Position numbers and translations under genes: made by a program | NCBI RefSeq assembly: GCF_024721995.1 | Contig: NZ_JANQBC010000002.1 | Location: 248,001-312,000, forward strand | DNA length: 64,000 nucleotides | Direction of reading: 5' to 3' | Origin: Paenibacillus radicibacter | Lineage (GTDB): Bacteria > Bacillota > Bacilli > Paenibacillales > NBRC-103111 | Notes under the pieces: generated by a model | The model's database searches: none | Told to the model about the DNA's origin: nothing | The model's input: the letters and a program-made list of their open reading frames with translations, nothing else | Shown here: positions 1 through 8,371 of the stretch, piece by piece | Position numbering within the stretch: position 1 is the first letter of the stretch | Layout of the letters: each line of letters begins with the position of its first letter

Positions 1-34
1 CTTTAATTTCACGAATCAACTGGGAGTCAATCAT
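1..34 (-). CDS. 5' end of an unidentified gene (partial)
   Basis: Eleven codons (MIDSQLIREIK) run off the left edge of the window. The ATG at 32-34 is preceded by a strong ribosome-binding site (AGGAGGA at about 43-49 on the minus strand), which is the main support for a real start. Too little is visible to identify the product. It lies downstream of the terminator that ends the gln operon, so it should have its own promoter; I found no convincing one. Confidence 0.5.
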   Translation of the reverse strand, partial: MIDSQLIREIK

Positions 35-308
35 GACGCAGGTCCTCCTACTCTTTCATCATGCCCCAGCCTCTCAACATGTTTTACTACAACATGCCAA
101 GAAAGTTGCGCACGGATTCAAATTAAAAAAATTATTATTTCTGACAATTAATGTGACTATTCTACACATATTCGGCTGATACAGCCTAATCCCTGCTTTT
201 TTCGACAATAAACCGATATAAATATACATTCCAAGAAATTTTTATTTCATTTATGTAACATTTTCCAATCCGAATCAGTATATGGCTCAACCTTTCAAAA
301 GATGACGC
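35..308. other. Intergenic stretch without a recognisable gene
   Basis: AT-rich spacer between the partial gene at the left edge and the gln operon terminator. I see no ORF with a ribosome-binding site. It probably holds the promoter of the partial gene, but no -35/-10 pair is good enough to call. Confidence 0.5.
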
Positions 309-338
309 AAAAAAAAACCGCCTGAGCAATTCAGGCGG
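309..338 (-). terminator. Rho-independent terminator of the gln operon
   Basis: An 8-bp perfect stem (CCGCCTGA/TCAGGCGG, 318-325 with 331-338) with a 5-nt loop is followed on the minus strand by nine U residues. It lies about 135 bp beyond the stop codon of the response regulator gene. Confidence 0.9.
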
Positions 339-473
339 CTGCACATTGTGCAATTAATCGGATAGGAGTGGAGAGAAACCATACTGTACTTTTATTATAT
401 GTATACGTTTACATTCTGTCAATGGTTTTTTTGAAAACGCTGTCTTTTTTATTTGAACTAAAAAATCCAGCTT

Positions 474-1376
474 CTATCCCTCACTCTTCATCCGATCCAT
501 CACTTCTAAATACAGCACCTGAAGAAACTTCTTAATATTCACTTTTCCCTTCTCGGGTTTATCTTGATCATCGATTTCTTTCATCTTGAGTCTTACGTCT
601 TGGAATTCAAAATACAGTGGGGCATAATGCTCAAACTTTGGATTGCTATAATCCGTCAGTCCAATGCTAGCAATGTTCGTTAGTGCGGCATTGACTGTAC
701 GCCGAATACGCTGCTCAATCGCTTTACATTCTTTATCAACGTCCAATTGTCCAACTTTATGTGAACGAACGGTTATTTCATATAACTCTTTAAGCGGCGG
801 AATGCCTGCTGCCTTATGATGTAAGGTTAGGTGCTCGATAATATCCATCACATCTCGGCCACCACTTTCGCCTACGATGCCTAAATCCATAAGAATTTGA
901 TGCATGATCTCTCTAGCAGTCCGTTTCTTGCGTGGTTGATCCAGTCCTGTATGTAGTAAGTTCAGCTTCGTTAACGACTCTCTAATTTCTTGCAAAGAAC
1001 GGCTAATCTTCCACTGCTCATTCACTTTAGAGAGTACCGCTTCGACTTCAATCTTATTGATTGGTTTTTGGATATAATATTCGACGCCGGCTTGATACGC
1101 TTTGCCGATCATCTCTTTATTTTCAATCTGCGAAATCATAACATATTTCCCTTGGAATCCTTGTTCCTTCAGGCGAATAATCGTCTCAATCCCATCTTGA
1201 TCAGGCATTAATAAGTCAATGACGACAACATCGGGTGTTGTCTCAAGCAGCACTTTCTCACCTTCAATTCCGCTTCCTGCTGTTCCAACGACTTCGCCAA
1301 GTCCGCCTTTTTCGATAATCGTCTGCAGCATTAATCGACTCACTGCATCGTCGTCCACAATTCCGAATGACAGCAT
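474..1376 (-). CDS. glnL: Response regulator, GlnL (YcbB) type
   Basis: Cytoplasmic response regulator of 300 aa. The N-terminal receiver domain (about 1-120) has the acidic cluster D8-D10, the likely phosphoacceptor D54 (in VVVIDLLMPD), S82 and K104. The remaining 180 residues look like the YcbB-type output region of Bacillus GlnL rather than a common winged helix. The start is supported by GGAG upstream. It is last in an operon with its kinase and four glutamine ABC transporter genes, which suggests control of glutamine uptake or use; Bacillus GlnK-GlnL controls glutaminase and a glutamine transporter. The DNA target is not visible here. Confidence 0.82.
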   Translation of the reverse strand: MLSFGIVDDDAVSRLMLQTIIEKGGLGEVVGTAGSGIEGEKVLLETTPDVVVIDLLMPDQDGIETIIRLKEQGFQGKYVMISQIENKEMIGKAYQAGVEYYIQKPINKIEVEAVLSKVNEQWKISRSLQEIRESLTKLNLLHTGLDQPRKKRTAREIMHQILMDLGIVGESGGRDVMDIIEHLTLHHKAAGIPPLKELYEITVRSHKVGQLDVDKECKAIEQRIRRTVNAALTNIASIGLTDYSNPKFEHYAPLYFEFQDVRLKMKEIDDQDKPEKGKVNIKKFLQVLYLEVMDRMKSEG

Positions 1377-1381
1377 GATCT

Positions 1382-2668
1382 CTACACTCCTTTTCTCAAC
1401 GTATCCGTCAATAAGGTGATAACGAAAGTTGTCTGCGCAGCCTGTTCACCACTTTGTAGATGAATGTCTCCACCTAATGCATGCACAATATCACGAACAT
1501 GGGAAAGACCGATTCCTGTAGCAGCAAAGCCCTCTTGGTTAAACTTAGTTGTGAAACCCGGTTCGAAGATCATATCTCGATCCTGTTCCGTAATACCAGT
1601 ACCTGTATCCGCAACAATAAGTATCGTCTCACCCTGTTTTTCATCTGCATAAATATGAATCATGCCTTGTGATTCTATCGCTTCTACGGAATTAGATACT
1701 AGGTTGTTCAATATCGTGAGCAGCGGCGTAAAGTGATCCGTCCAGTAATCAATGCGTATATCACTCTGAAAATCAATGGATTTACCCAACATATTGCTGT
1801 AACCACGGTTGGATTTAATGGAGAAATCGACAACCTCAGCAAGCCGCATTTCCGATGCGATATCATGATCGAACAGCTTAAAGAGACCCGCAAGGATTCG
1901 TTGAGAATCCTTCTTCACCTCATGAATTTGTTGTGTAATTTCGAGTATGCTTCGCGAATATCTTTTGAGACCTGCATGATTAACTTCCTGATATAGATTG
2001 TGGCTTTTGGCTGTAATCTGCTCGATTGTATCCATCGACTTTTGCAAATAAAATACTTCGCCATACAATCCACTGTTCGTATTTAGCATCTGCTCAATGC
2101 GCTTCTGCTGCTCACTTTGTATGCCTCGCATTTGCGTAATGGAGAAACTGCTGTAGATTCCGATGACAAAGTAACTACGCACAAGTGCCGTCACCGTAAT
2201 GAACATCCACTGGTCCGGAAACATAAACGGCTTATTGAATATCAAGCTTCTTGCTAACAGTTCGATCTCATTGGATACCAAATCAACAATCGATATATAG
2301 ATCCCTAGCAAGAATGGATGATAGTCCTGCAGCTTGGCTTGAATTCGGCTCATAATGATACCAAAAGCAACATAATACAACGTAGCTGGCAGATGAACCT
2401 GCATACTGTCTAGCACATTGCTAAGTTCGTATGAGGCCACCATATCCCGTATCGTACGAAACAACAGAACGGTAATCCCCGTTACAATCCCCGTATACAC
2501 GTAAGGAAGGTGCCTCATGAGCAGCAGACACAGCAGAAAAGCGCTGCTGCCAAGTCCAATTCGGAACACCTCTCCGCTAAACGGAATAATTTTGAATTCT
2601 CCGGCAATTGCAGTCACAATCGCAACGAGAATCATTTGTATACCTTCATTCTTCAAGCGTCCTAGCAT
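1382..2668 (-). CDS. glnK: Sensor histidine kinase, GlnK (YcbA) type
   Basis: Membrane sensor kinase of 428 aa. The N-terminal half has about six hydrophobic segments; the C-terminal half has a short helix with the candidate phosphoacceptor in HEVKKDSQR, then an HATPase domain with N box (NNLVSNSVEA), G1 (DTGTG) and G2 (TGIGLS) motifs. This matches GlnK/CitA-like kinases, which lack a canonical HisKA H-box. I start it at the ATG at 2668 because GGGGGG lies just upstream; an ATG 18 nt earlier sits in front of that site. It is 5 bp from glnL and 46 bp after glnP, so it should be cotranscribed with both. Ligand inferred as glutamine from context only. Confidence 0.82.
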   Translation of the reverse strand: MLGRLKNEGIQMILVAIVTAIAGEFKIIPFSGEVFRIGLGSSAFLLCLLLMRHLPYVYTGIVTGITVLLFRTIRDMVASYELSNVLDSMQVHLPATLYYVAFGIIMSRIQAKLQDYHPFLLGIYISIVDLVSNEIELLARSLIFNKPFMFPDQWMFITVTALVRSYFVIGIYSSFSITQMRGIQSEQQKRIEQMLNTNSGLYGEVFYLQKSMDTIEQITAKSHNLYQEVNHAGLKRYSRSILEITQQIHEVKKDSQRILAGLFKLFDHDIASEMRLAEVVDFSIKSNRGYSNMLGKSIDFQSDIRIDYWTDHFTPLLTILNNLVSNSVEAIESQGMIHIYADEKQGETILIVADTGTGITEQDRDMIFEPGFTTKFNQEGFAATGIGLSHVRDIVHALGGDIHLQSGEQAAQTTFVITLLTDTLRKGV

Positions 2669-2713
2669 GACATCCCCCCTTAACATCTATTGTAAATCTT
2701 GAGGGGGATTTGT

Positions 2714-3364
2714 CTATACAACTTTGGCCTCTAGACGGCGTGCAAAGATAGATAGTGCGTAGTTGACTGTGAAGTACAGAACCGCAACCATAAACAAGAC
2801 TGGGAATATATGTTCATCGTTATGCGCCATAACAATTTTTGCATGATTCATAAGCTCTGGCAAAGCAATCGCAACAGCAAGCGAAGTATCTTTAAGAAGT
2901 GAAATAAACTGGCTCACAAGCGGGGGTACCATTCGACGAATCCCTTGTGGCATGATAATAAAACGTAATGTCTGCGTATAACTAAGTCCTGAAGCTCTTG
3001 CAGCTTCAATCTGACCTTTATCTATGGACTTTAGCCCGCTCCTCACGATTTCCGCTATCATCGCACCTTCGAAGATCGTTAAGGCAATAATTGTCGCACT
3101 AGCAGGACTTAACTTCAAGCCGAATTGCGGCATCGCTAAATAGGTAAAAATGATAACAAAGAGAAGTGGTAAATTCCGTACTAACTCCACCACTACGGCG
3201 AAAATCTGTGACAAGACTGGCAGCTTCGTGTATCTAATTGTACCGAGCACACAACCTACAATGAAACTTAATACAATCGAGATAAAAGCTACCTTCAGTG
3301 TTAAATAAAACCCTTCTAATATAAAACGTACATTATCTATCGAAAATGCACCTATAAAATCCAT
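2714..3364 (-). CDS. glnP: Glutamine ABC transporter permease GlnP
   Basis: Integral membrane permease of 216 aa, the usual length for HisM/GlnP polar amino acid permeases, with about five membrane segments. The EAA loop (EAARASGLSYTQTLRFIIMP region, about residues 125-150) contacts the ATPase. It starts at an ATG with GAGGAGGTG in front. It pairs with the neighbouring GlnM permease; the two probably form the heterodimeric channel of the GlnQHMP importer. Substrate assigned from operon order and similarity to Bacillus GlnQHMP. Confidence 0.85.
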   Translation of the reverse strand: MDFIGAFSIDNVRFILEGFYLTLKVAFISIVLSFIVGCVLGTIRYTKLPVLSQIFAVVVELVRNLPLLFVIIFTYLAMPQFGLKLSPASATIIALTIFEGAMIAEIVRSGLKSIDKGQIEAARASGLSYTQTLRFIIMPQGIRRMVPPLVSQFISLLKDTSLAVAIALPELMNHAKIVMAHNDEHIFPVLFMVAVLYFTVNYALSIFARRLEAKVV

Positions 3365-3388
3365 ATGCTCACCTCCTCATTGTGTTAA

Positions 3389-4039
3389 TCAACTAGTTCT
3401 AGCCAGTCTTCGCTCCAAATATAGGGATAAGTAACTAAGTGGTAGAGTTAGAATTAAATACAGAACAGCAACGAAAAAGTAAGTATCAACAGTAGCATAA
3501 GTTTCACTTGCGATATGGTCACCAAAGTACATTAAATCTAGTCCTGCGAACATCCCTAGAACGGATGAGTTTTTCACCAAGTTAATAAATTGATTACTAA
3601 GAGGCGGAATTACGATCTTAATCGCTTGCGGCAAGATAACATGCCACATCGTCTGAACATAGGTCATACCTGTTGCACGAGCAGCTTCGGATTGCCCCTT
3701 TGGCACCGCCATAATGCCTGCACGAATGGCTTCAGCAATAAAAGCAGCTGTATAGAATGTTAACCCCGCAGTTCCACAAATAAAGCCACTTAGAGTGATT
3801 CCCATATAAGGAAGTCCAATATAGAAAGCGAAAACAACTAAAAGCAGAGGAATGTTTCGCATGACCTCGACATACGCCGTCCCAAACCATTGCAAAGGCT
3901 TGATGTTTGTTATACGAAATATCGCTATAATCGTACCAATAATGAAACTGCCTATCAGTGCAATCACACTCGACAATATCGTGTATCCGAAGCCCTGCAT
4001 ATAGGTATCAAAGTATCTTGTGAAAATTGTAAAGTCCAT
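3389..4039 (-). CDS. glnM: Glutamine ABC transporter permease GlnM
   Basis: Second permease of the importer, 216 aa after choosing the ATG at 4039, which has GGGGGAGG at 7-nt spacing; the longer frame adds 14 residues that overlap the preceding hairpin and have no ribosome-binding site. It has the EAARATGMTYVQTM loop and several membrane segments. It shares the HisM/GlnP fold with the next gene but is clearly diverged, so this is not a recent duplication. A strong hairpin lies between it and glnH. Confidence 0.85.
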   Translation of the reverse strand: MDFTIFTRYFDTYMQGFGYTILSSVIALIGSFIIGTIIAIFRITNIKPLQWFGTAYVEVMRNIPLLLVVFAFYIGLPYMGITLSGFICGTAGLTFYTAAFIAEAIRAGIMAVPKGQSEAARATGMTYVQTMWHVILPQAIKIVIPPLSNQFINLVKNSSVLGMFAGLDLMYFGDHIASETYATVDTYFFVAVLYLILTLPLSYLSLYLERRLARTS

Positions 4040-4062
4040 CTTAATCCTCCCCCTATACAGAA

Positions 4063-4086
4063 GATGGGTGGCAGCAGCCACCCATC
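4063..4086 (-). other. Strong intercistronic hairpin between glnH and glnM
   Basis: A perfect 10-bp stem (GATGGGTGGC/GCCACCCATC) with a 4-nt loop lies immediately after the glnH stop codon. No U-run follows, so it is not a normal terminator. In ABC operons such a hairpin after the binding-protein gene often protects the upstream mRNA and raises binding protein over permease; that role is inferred. Confidence 0.75.
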
Positions 4087-4104
4087 ACTTGCTCCATCAT
4101 ACGC

Positions 4105-4962
4105 TTATTTGGATGGTGCCTTACCAATCCATTTTTCATAGATTTTGTTATACTCACCATTGGATTGAAGTTTTTTCAACGCATCATTTACTGCTGTTAC
4201 AAGTGCAGTCTCACCTTTTTTAATGGCAATACCATAAGGCTCATCTGTGAATGGAGGCTCGTTCACAACTTCAAATTTATTATCTTGTGCCACCATGCCG
4301 TACAAGATTGCATTATCTGTTGTTAAAGTATCCCCTTGACCTGCTTTAAGTGCACTGAATGCATCTTGGTAGTTATCGAACTCTAGAACTGTTGCTTCTG
4401 GAGCTTTTGCTTTGATATTAGCAACGGAAGTTGCCCCTTTAACAGCAAGTACTTTTGTACCCTTCTTCACATCAGCAATACCTTTAATCGCACTGCCTTT
4501 TTTCACAAGTAAAGATTGACCTGCTTTAAAATAGACATCGGAAAAATCAACCTGCTTCTTACGCTCTTCGTTAATCGTCATCGTAGCAACAATCATGTCA
4601 ATTTCTTTGTTGTCCAACATCGGAATACGTGTCTTGGACGTTACTTCCTTCAGCTCAATCTTCTTCTCATCACCTAGAAGCTCTTTCGCTAACGCTTTCG
4701 CAATATCAACGTCAAAGCCTTCAACTTCATTGTTCGTCGGATTTTTGAGACCGAACAGCTTTGTATCATACTTCACGCCAACAACAAGCTTCCCCTTACT
4801 CTTAAGCGATTCTGGGCCAGTTCCGCTTGCTGCTGCAGCCGCAGGGCTTCCAGCAGGACTTGCTGCCGCACCTTCTGTTGAACTTTTACCGCAACCTGTT
4901 AATACGAAAGCAAGTGCTAGTGTGGAAACGATACCGCTTGTTAACCATTTTTTTGTCTTCAT
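4105..4962 (-). CDS. glnH: Glutamine-binding lipoprotein GlnH
   Basis: Extracytoplasmic substrate-binding protein of 285 aa. It has a basic N-terminus, a hydrophobic segment and the lipobox LTGC, so it should be lipid-anchored. An Ala/Ser/Pro-rich linker (about 27-55) precedes a type II periplasmic-binding fold of the polar amino acid family (VGVKYDTKLFG, DMIVATMTINEERKK, FKAGQSLLV). It is the second gene of the operon, 23 bp after glnQ. Glutamine is the likely ligand from the operon; other polar amino acids cannot be excluded. Confidence 0.87.
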   Translation of the reverse strand: MKTKKWLTSGIVSTLALAFVLTGCGKSSTEGAAASPAGSPAAAAASGTGPESLKSKGKLVVGVKYDTKLFGLKNPTNNEVEGFDVDIAKALAKELLGDEKKIELKEVTSKTRIPMLDNKEIDMIVATMTINEERKKQVDFSDVYFKAGQSLLVKKGSAIKGIADVKKGTKVLAVKGATSVANIKAKAPEATVLEFDNYQDAFSALKAGQGDTLTTDNAILYGMVAQDNKFEVVNEPPFTDEPYGIAIKKGETALVTAVNDALKKLQSNGEYNKIYEKWIGKAPSK

Positions 4963-4985
4963 GAATCTTCATCCCCTTTTATTTG

Positions 4986-5714
4986 TTAATGATGTAATAC
5001 CCGATTTAGGAACAGCCTTGCTCTCTCCTCACGAGGACTCGTGAAAAACTGCTCAGGAGGCGATACCTCCAATATTTGTCCTTTATCCATGAACACAACG
5101 CGATCAGCAACTTCTTTGGCAAATCCCATTTCATGTGTCACTACAACCATCGTCATCCCTTCACGTGCAAGCGTTTTCATAACATCAAGCACTTCGCCTA
5201 CCATCTCCGGATCAAGTGCAGACGTTGGTTCATCAAACAGCATAATCTTAGGTTTCATCGCGAGGCCTCTGGCAATCGCCACACGCTGCTGCTGCCCACC
5301 AGACAACTGAGAAGGGAAACTCTGTGCCTTATCAGCGATTCCTACCTTCTCGAGATAATTCATGGCTAGTTCTTCCGCTTCTTTCTTCGCCATTCCTCGT
5401 ACATTAATCGGGGCAAGCGTGACATTATCAATCACTTTCATATGCGGGTATAAGTTAAAATGTTGAAACACCATTCCAATGTCCCGACGCAGCATATTCA
5501 CATCGGTCTTTTTATCATGAACTCTAAATCCATTCACATTAAGATATCCTTTTGTAATCGCTTCCAATTGATTGATACAACGAAGAAGTGTACTTTTACC
5601 AGAACCTGATGGCCCTACAACAACGACAACTTCCCCTTGATTAATTGTAAGATTAATACTTTGTAGAACATGAAAATCACCATAATACTTCTCAACTTGC
5701 TCAAAAATAATCAA
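4986..5714 (-). CDS. glnQ: Glutamine ABC transporter ATPase GlnQ
   Basis: ATP-binding subunit, 242 aa when read from the TTG at 5714, which has AAAGGAG at 8-nt spacing and gives the same length as Bacillus GlnQ; the longer GTG frame would put the start inside the ribosome-binding site. Walker A is GPSGSGKST (34-42), Q-loop Q84, signature LSGGQ (137-141), Walker B IMLFDE (157-162) and the switch histidine in VTHEMG. First gene of glnQHMP-glnK-glnL. Confidence 0.9.
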   Translation of the reverse strand: MIIFEQVEKYYGDFHVLQSINLTINQGEVVVVVGPSGSGKSTLLRCINQLEAITKGYLNVNGFRVHDKKTDVNMLRRDIGMVFQHFNLYPHMKVIDNVTLAPINVRGMAKKEAEELAMNYLEKVGIADKAQSFPSQLSGGQQQRVAIARGLAMKPKIMLFDEPTSALDPEMVGEVLDVMKTLAREGMTMVVVTHEMGFAKEVADRVVFMDKGQILEVSPPEQFFTSPREERARLFLNRVLHH

Positions 5715-5858
5715 TTGAACCACTCCTTTCTGCTAAACTATGATCGTATGTATCTTGCTTATTGTTGTTACATCTAACTATCACGACATACCTATACAAA
5801 CATATACAATCCGACATCGATTATTCAAAAAAAGTTCAAATTATTTTAAAGGAATAAC

Positions 5859-5899
5859 AAAAAAGACCTTGCTCTACTTGGAATAGTAGGCAAAGTCTT
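5859..5899 (-). terminator. Rho-independent terminator after tyrA
   Basis: Hairpin with the arms AAGAC-TTGC-CTAC and GTAG-GCAA-GTCTT (one bulge) followed on the minus strand by a T-rich run. It lies just beyond the tyrA stop codon and separates the aromatic supraoperon from glnQ. Confidence 0.8.
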
Positions 5900-5912
5900 C
5901 TGAATTTGGTTG

Positions 5913-7007
5913 TTATACATGAATAGCAAACTGCTCATGTAATAGCTGTGCGGCACGATCTGCGTCGTCTTGCTTTCGGAAAGATAAGCGAAGAATACCA
6001 GGCACATAATCACGACTTTCAAAAATATGAAGATTGCTCAGGTTGATCTGCTGCTGACCTAGTTGTGTAGCAATCGCTCCAATGATACCCGGTTGATCGG
6101 GGATATCCACATATATATCGTACTGGGAAGGCAGCATCCCCTTACGACGATCTGGAACCGAACGACGGAAGTCATTCGCTTTCTGGAACTGCGATGCAAT
6201 ACCTTCGGCATCCTCATTCTCAAGCAATTGAATGAACTCATCAACTTTCGTGTTCCAATCCCCTAACAATTTAAGCAGAATGTCACGATTGTTAATGAGA
6301 ATATCACGCCAGATCGTTGGTTCAGATGATGCAATCCGTGTAATATCGCGGAAACCACCCGCCGCAAGCAGCTTATATAACGAGTTTGAATCGTTATAAT
6401 CACAAACTTGATTCACGAGCGCTACAGCAATAATGTGCGGCAAATGCGAGATCGCACCTACAATCTCGTCATGCTCTTGCGGATTAACCTGAATGATCTG
6501 TGCTTTCGTCCAATATAACAAGTCCGTTAATCGATCAATGGCAGGCTGTGGTGTGCCTTCACTTGGGCACAGCACGTAGAAAGCATTTTCAAAAAGATGA
6601 GAAGATGCTGCTTCGATCCCTGATCGTTCAGAACCTGCCATCGGATGACCGCCGATAAAGTGAACGTGCTTTAGGTTCAAGCGACTTGCGCAAGCTGCGA
6701 TCGAGCCCTTGGTCGATCCAACATCTGTAAGAATGCAGCCCTCTTTAAGCGGCAGTGTAGCAAGTTCCTCTAGATATGTATCTAACAAAGATACAGGCAC
6801 ACATAGCACAATTACATCGGCATCTACAACTGCTTCAACCATCGAAGTCGTCGCCTCATCTACAACTTGCATTTGGAGCATTTTATCTACAGATTTCTGA
6901 CTTGGTGAATGCCCGACAATCGTATAACCTGGCTTCCCCTTCAAACAAAGCGCAAGTGATCCACCAATCAAGCCTACGCCAAATATAGCTATTCTTGTCT
7001 TCGTCAT
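5913..7007 (-). CDS. tyrA: Prephenate dehydrogenase
   Basis: Oxidises and decarboxylates prephenate to 4-hydroxyphenylpyruvate for tyrosine synthesis. It has an N-terminal NAD-binding motif (IFGVGLIGGS), the conserved GGHPMAGSERSG segment for prephenate binding, and a C-terminal ACT domain (about 290-364, starting DIYVDIPDQPG) that probably binds tyrosine for feedback. I start it at the ATG at 7007 (364 aa), with AAGG 9 nt upstream; the TTG at 7016 lies too close to that site. Last gene of the supraoperon, 55 bp after hisC. Confidence 0.92.
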   Translation of the reverse strand: MTKTRIAIFGVGLIGGSLALCLKGKPGYTIVGHSPSQKSVDKMLQMQVVDEATTSMVEAVVDADVIVLCVPVSLLDTYLEELATLPLKEGCILTDVGSTKGSIAACASRLNLKHVHFIGGHPMAGSERSGIEAASSHLFENAFYVLCPSEGTPQPAIDRLTDLLYWTKAQIIQVNPQEHDEIVGAISHLPHIIAVALVNQVCDYNDSNSLYKLLAAGGFRDITRIASSEPTIWRDILINNRDILLKLLGDWNTKVDEFIQLLENEDAEGIASQFQKANDFRRSVPDRRKGMLPSQYDIYVDIPDQPGIIGAIATQLGQQQINLSNLHIFESRDYVPGILRLSFRKQDDADRAAQLLHEQFAIHV

Positions 7008-7062
7008 GGCATTCAACCTTCTATTATGTGTATTTACTCTTAAGTCCGCAGCTTAGCTTACG

Positions 7063-8163
7063 TTAGGCTTGCACAGTAACTTCTGCTAGTACTTCCTCTA
7101 GAGCATGAGCGAGTTTCGTATTCTGTTCTTGAGAACCAATTGTCACACGAAGGTGATTCGGCATCCCCCATTGTGGGTCAAAGCGAACGATGAATCCTTT
7201 ACGTAGCAGCCCTTGGAACACTTCGCTGCCTGGGCGCTTTACATCAACCATAATAAAGTTTCCGTGTGCGGGGAACGCATCTAAGCCAAGACGTATAAAT
7301 TCTCCTTGCAAATATGCACAACCAACAGCATTATCTTCACGACATTTCGCAACGAAATCTTGATCTTTAATCGCTGCTATTGCAGCTGCTTGCGCAATAC
7401 GAGTCGTATTGAACGGCTCACGTACTTGGTTAATCGTATGAATCACATCAGCGTGACCGATACCATATCCAATACGTAGTGCGGCTAAGCCATATACTTT
7501 GGAGAATGTACGAAGTAAGATCAAGTTCTTGTAAGATGCGAGCAATTCAAAGCTGCGTGGGTATACGCCGCTTGTATCATATTCACAATAAGCTTCATCC
7601 AAAACAACGAGCACATGATTGGGTACAGCTTTCATGAATGTTTCTACTTCATCATGTGTGACCATCGTTCCAGTCGGGTTATTCGGGTTACAAATCCATA
7701 CAATCTTCGTCTTATCGTTCACACGTGCAAGCATACCCGGTAGATCGTGCTTCCCATTAATATGAGGCACTTCTACACAAACCGCATTCTCGATTTCTAC
7801 ATTGTGCTTGTACTGAGGGAATGTTGTTGTAGCCATGATCGTCTCATCGCCAGGTACTAAGAATGCACGAGCAAGCATCAGAATGATTTCATCGGAACCT
7901 GCACCAAAAATAATCTGATCCGTGTTCACACCGTAGTGTTCAGAGACAGCTTGAGTAAGTAGCACAGCTGCTCCATCTGGATATAGGTAAAGTTGGTTCA
8001 ATTCCTCAGCGATCGCTTCTTTTACTTTTGGTGAGAAACCAAATGGATTCTCGTTGGAAGCGAGTTTCGTAATTTCGCTAAGTCCTAGTTCGCGTCTTAC
8101 TTCATCTGTTGATTTCCCTGGTTTATACACAGGAAGATGTACAATGTTTGATTTTGGTTGCAC
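7063..8163 (-). CDS. hisC: Histidinol-phosphate aminotransferase
   Basis: PLP aminotransferase of 366 aa in histidine synthesis; within aro-trp clusters of Bacillales it also transaminates the keto acids of tyrosine and phenylalanine. The motifs include NENPFG near the N-terminus, CNPNNPTG, DEAYCEY and the PLP lysine in TFSKVYGLAALRIG. The GTG at 8163 is chosen because GAGGTG lies 6-7 nt upstream and the protein then begins at the usual place; the longer ATG frame adds 42 residues that read through a repeat element. Confidence 0.92.
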   Translation of the reverse strand: MQPKSNIVHLPVYKPGKSTDEVRRELGLSEITKLASNENPFGFSPKVKEAIAEELNQLYLYPDGAAVLLTQAVSEHYGVNTDQIIFGAGSDEIILMLARAFLVPGDETIMATTTFPQYKHNVEIENAVCVEVPHINGKHDLPGMLARVNDKTKIVWICNPNNPTGTMVTHDEVETFMKAVPNHVLVVLDEAYCEYDTSGVYPRSFELLASYKNLILLRTFSKVYGLAALRIGYGIGHADVIHTINQVREPFNTTRIAQAAAIAAIKDQDFVAKCREDNAVGCAYLQGEFIRLGLDAFPAHGNFIMVDVKRPGSEVFQGLLRKGFIVRFDPQWGMPNHLRVTIGSQEQNTKLAHALEEVLAEVTVQA

Positions 8164-8200
8164 AATAATCACCTCGTCTGGTTTTGTGGTTGGAAAGGCG

Positions 8201-8359
8201 TGATCAAAAAAGTTTAAACGTAGTGAAAAAGCAATAACTGGAGAAGCGTAGCGGTCGACTTTGAAAGAGTGAATATACCATAACATCAATTCAAAAGTTC
8301 ACGATTTCAGGAGGATCGGAAGTTATTCTTTTTCACGCAGTGACAAATTTTTTTGACCA
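8201..8359. repeat. Intergenic inverted-repeat element, copy A
   Basis: A 159-bp element between trpA and hisC bounded by inverted TGRTCAAAAAA ends. Inside the ends lies a stem of 16 bp with one bulge (GTGAAAAAG-c-AATAACT at 8223-8239 with its complement at 8321-8336), then a core (about 8240-8310) with GAAGCGTAGCG and TTCACGATT. The ends and core match copy B at 24842-25035 in the opposite orientation, while the stem arms are unrelated in sequence. It encodes nothing recognisable and would be transcribed within the trp-hisC message. Confidence 0.75.
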
Positions 8360-8371
8360 AGCGCTTGAAAA

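Noticed and set aside
4595-5044. 149-aa plus-strand reading frame opposite glnH/glnQ
   Set aside because: Antisense shadow of glnH and its linker; no ribosome-binding site and no protein family.
5724-5850. TnrA or GlnR operator before glnQ
   Set aside because: Tested TGTNA-N7-TNACA by eye on both strands; no acceptable match, and no strong promoter could be fixed.
8201-8289. N-terminal extension of HisC reading through the repeat element
   Set aside because: The 42 extra residues have no ribosome-binding site and are not part of the HisC family; the GTG at 8163 is well supported.
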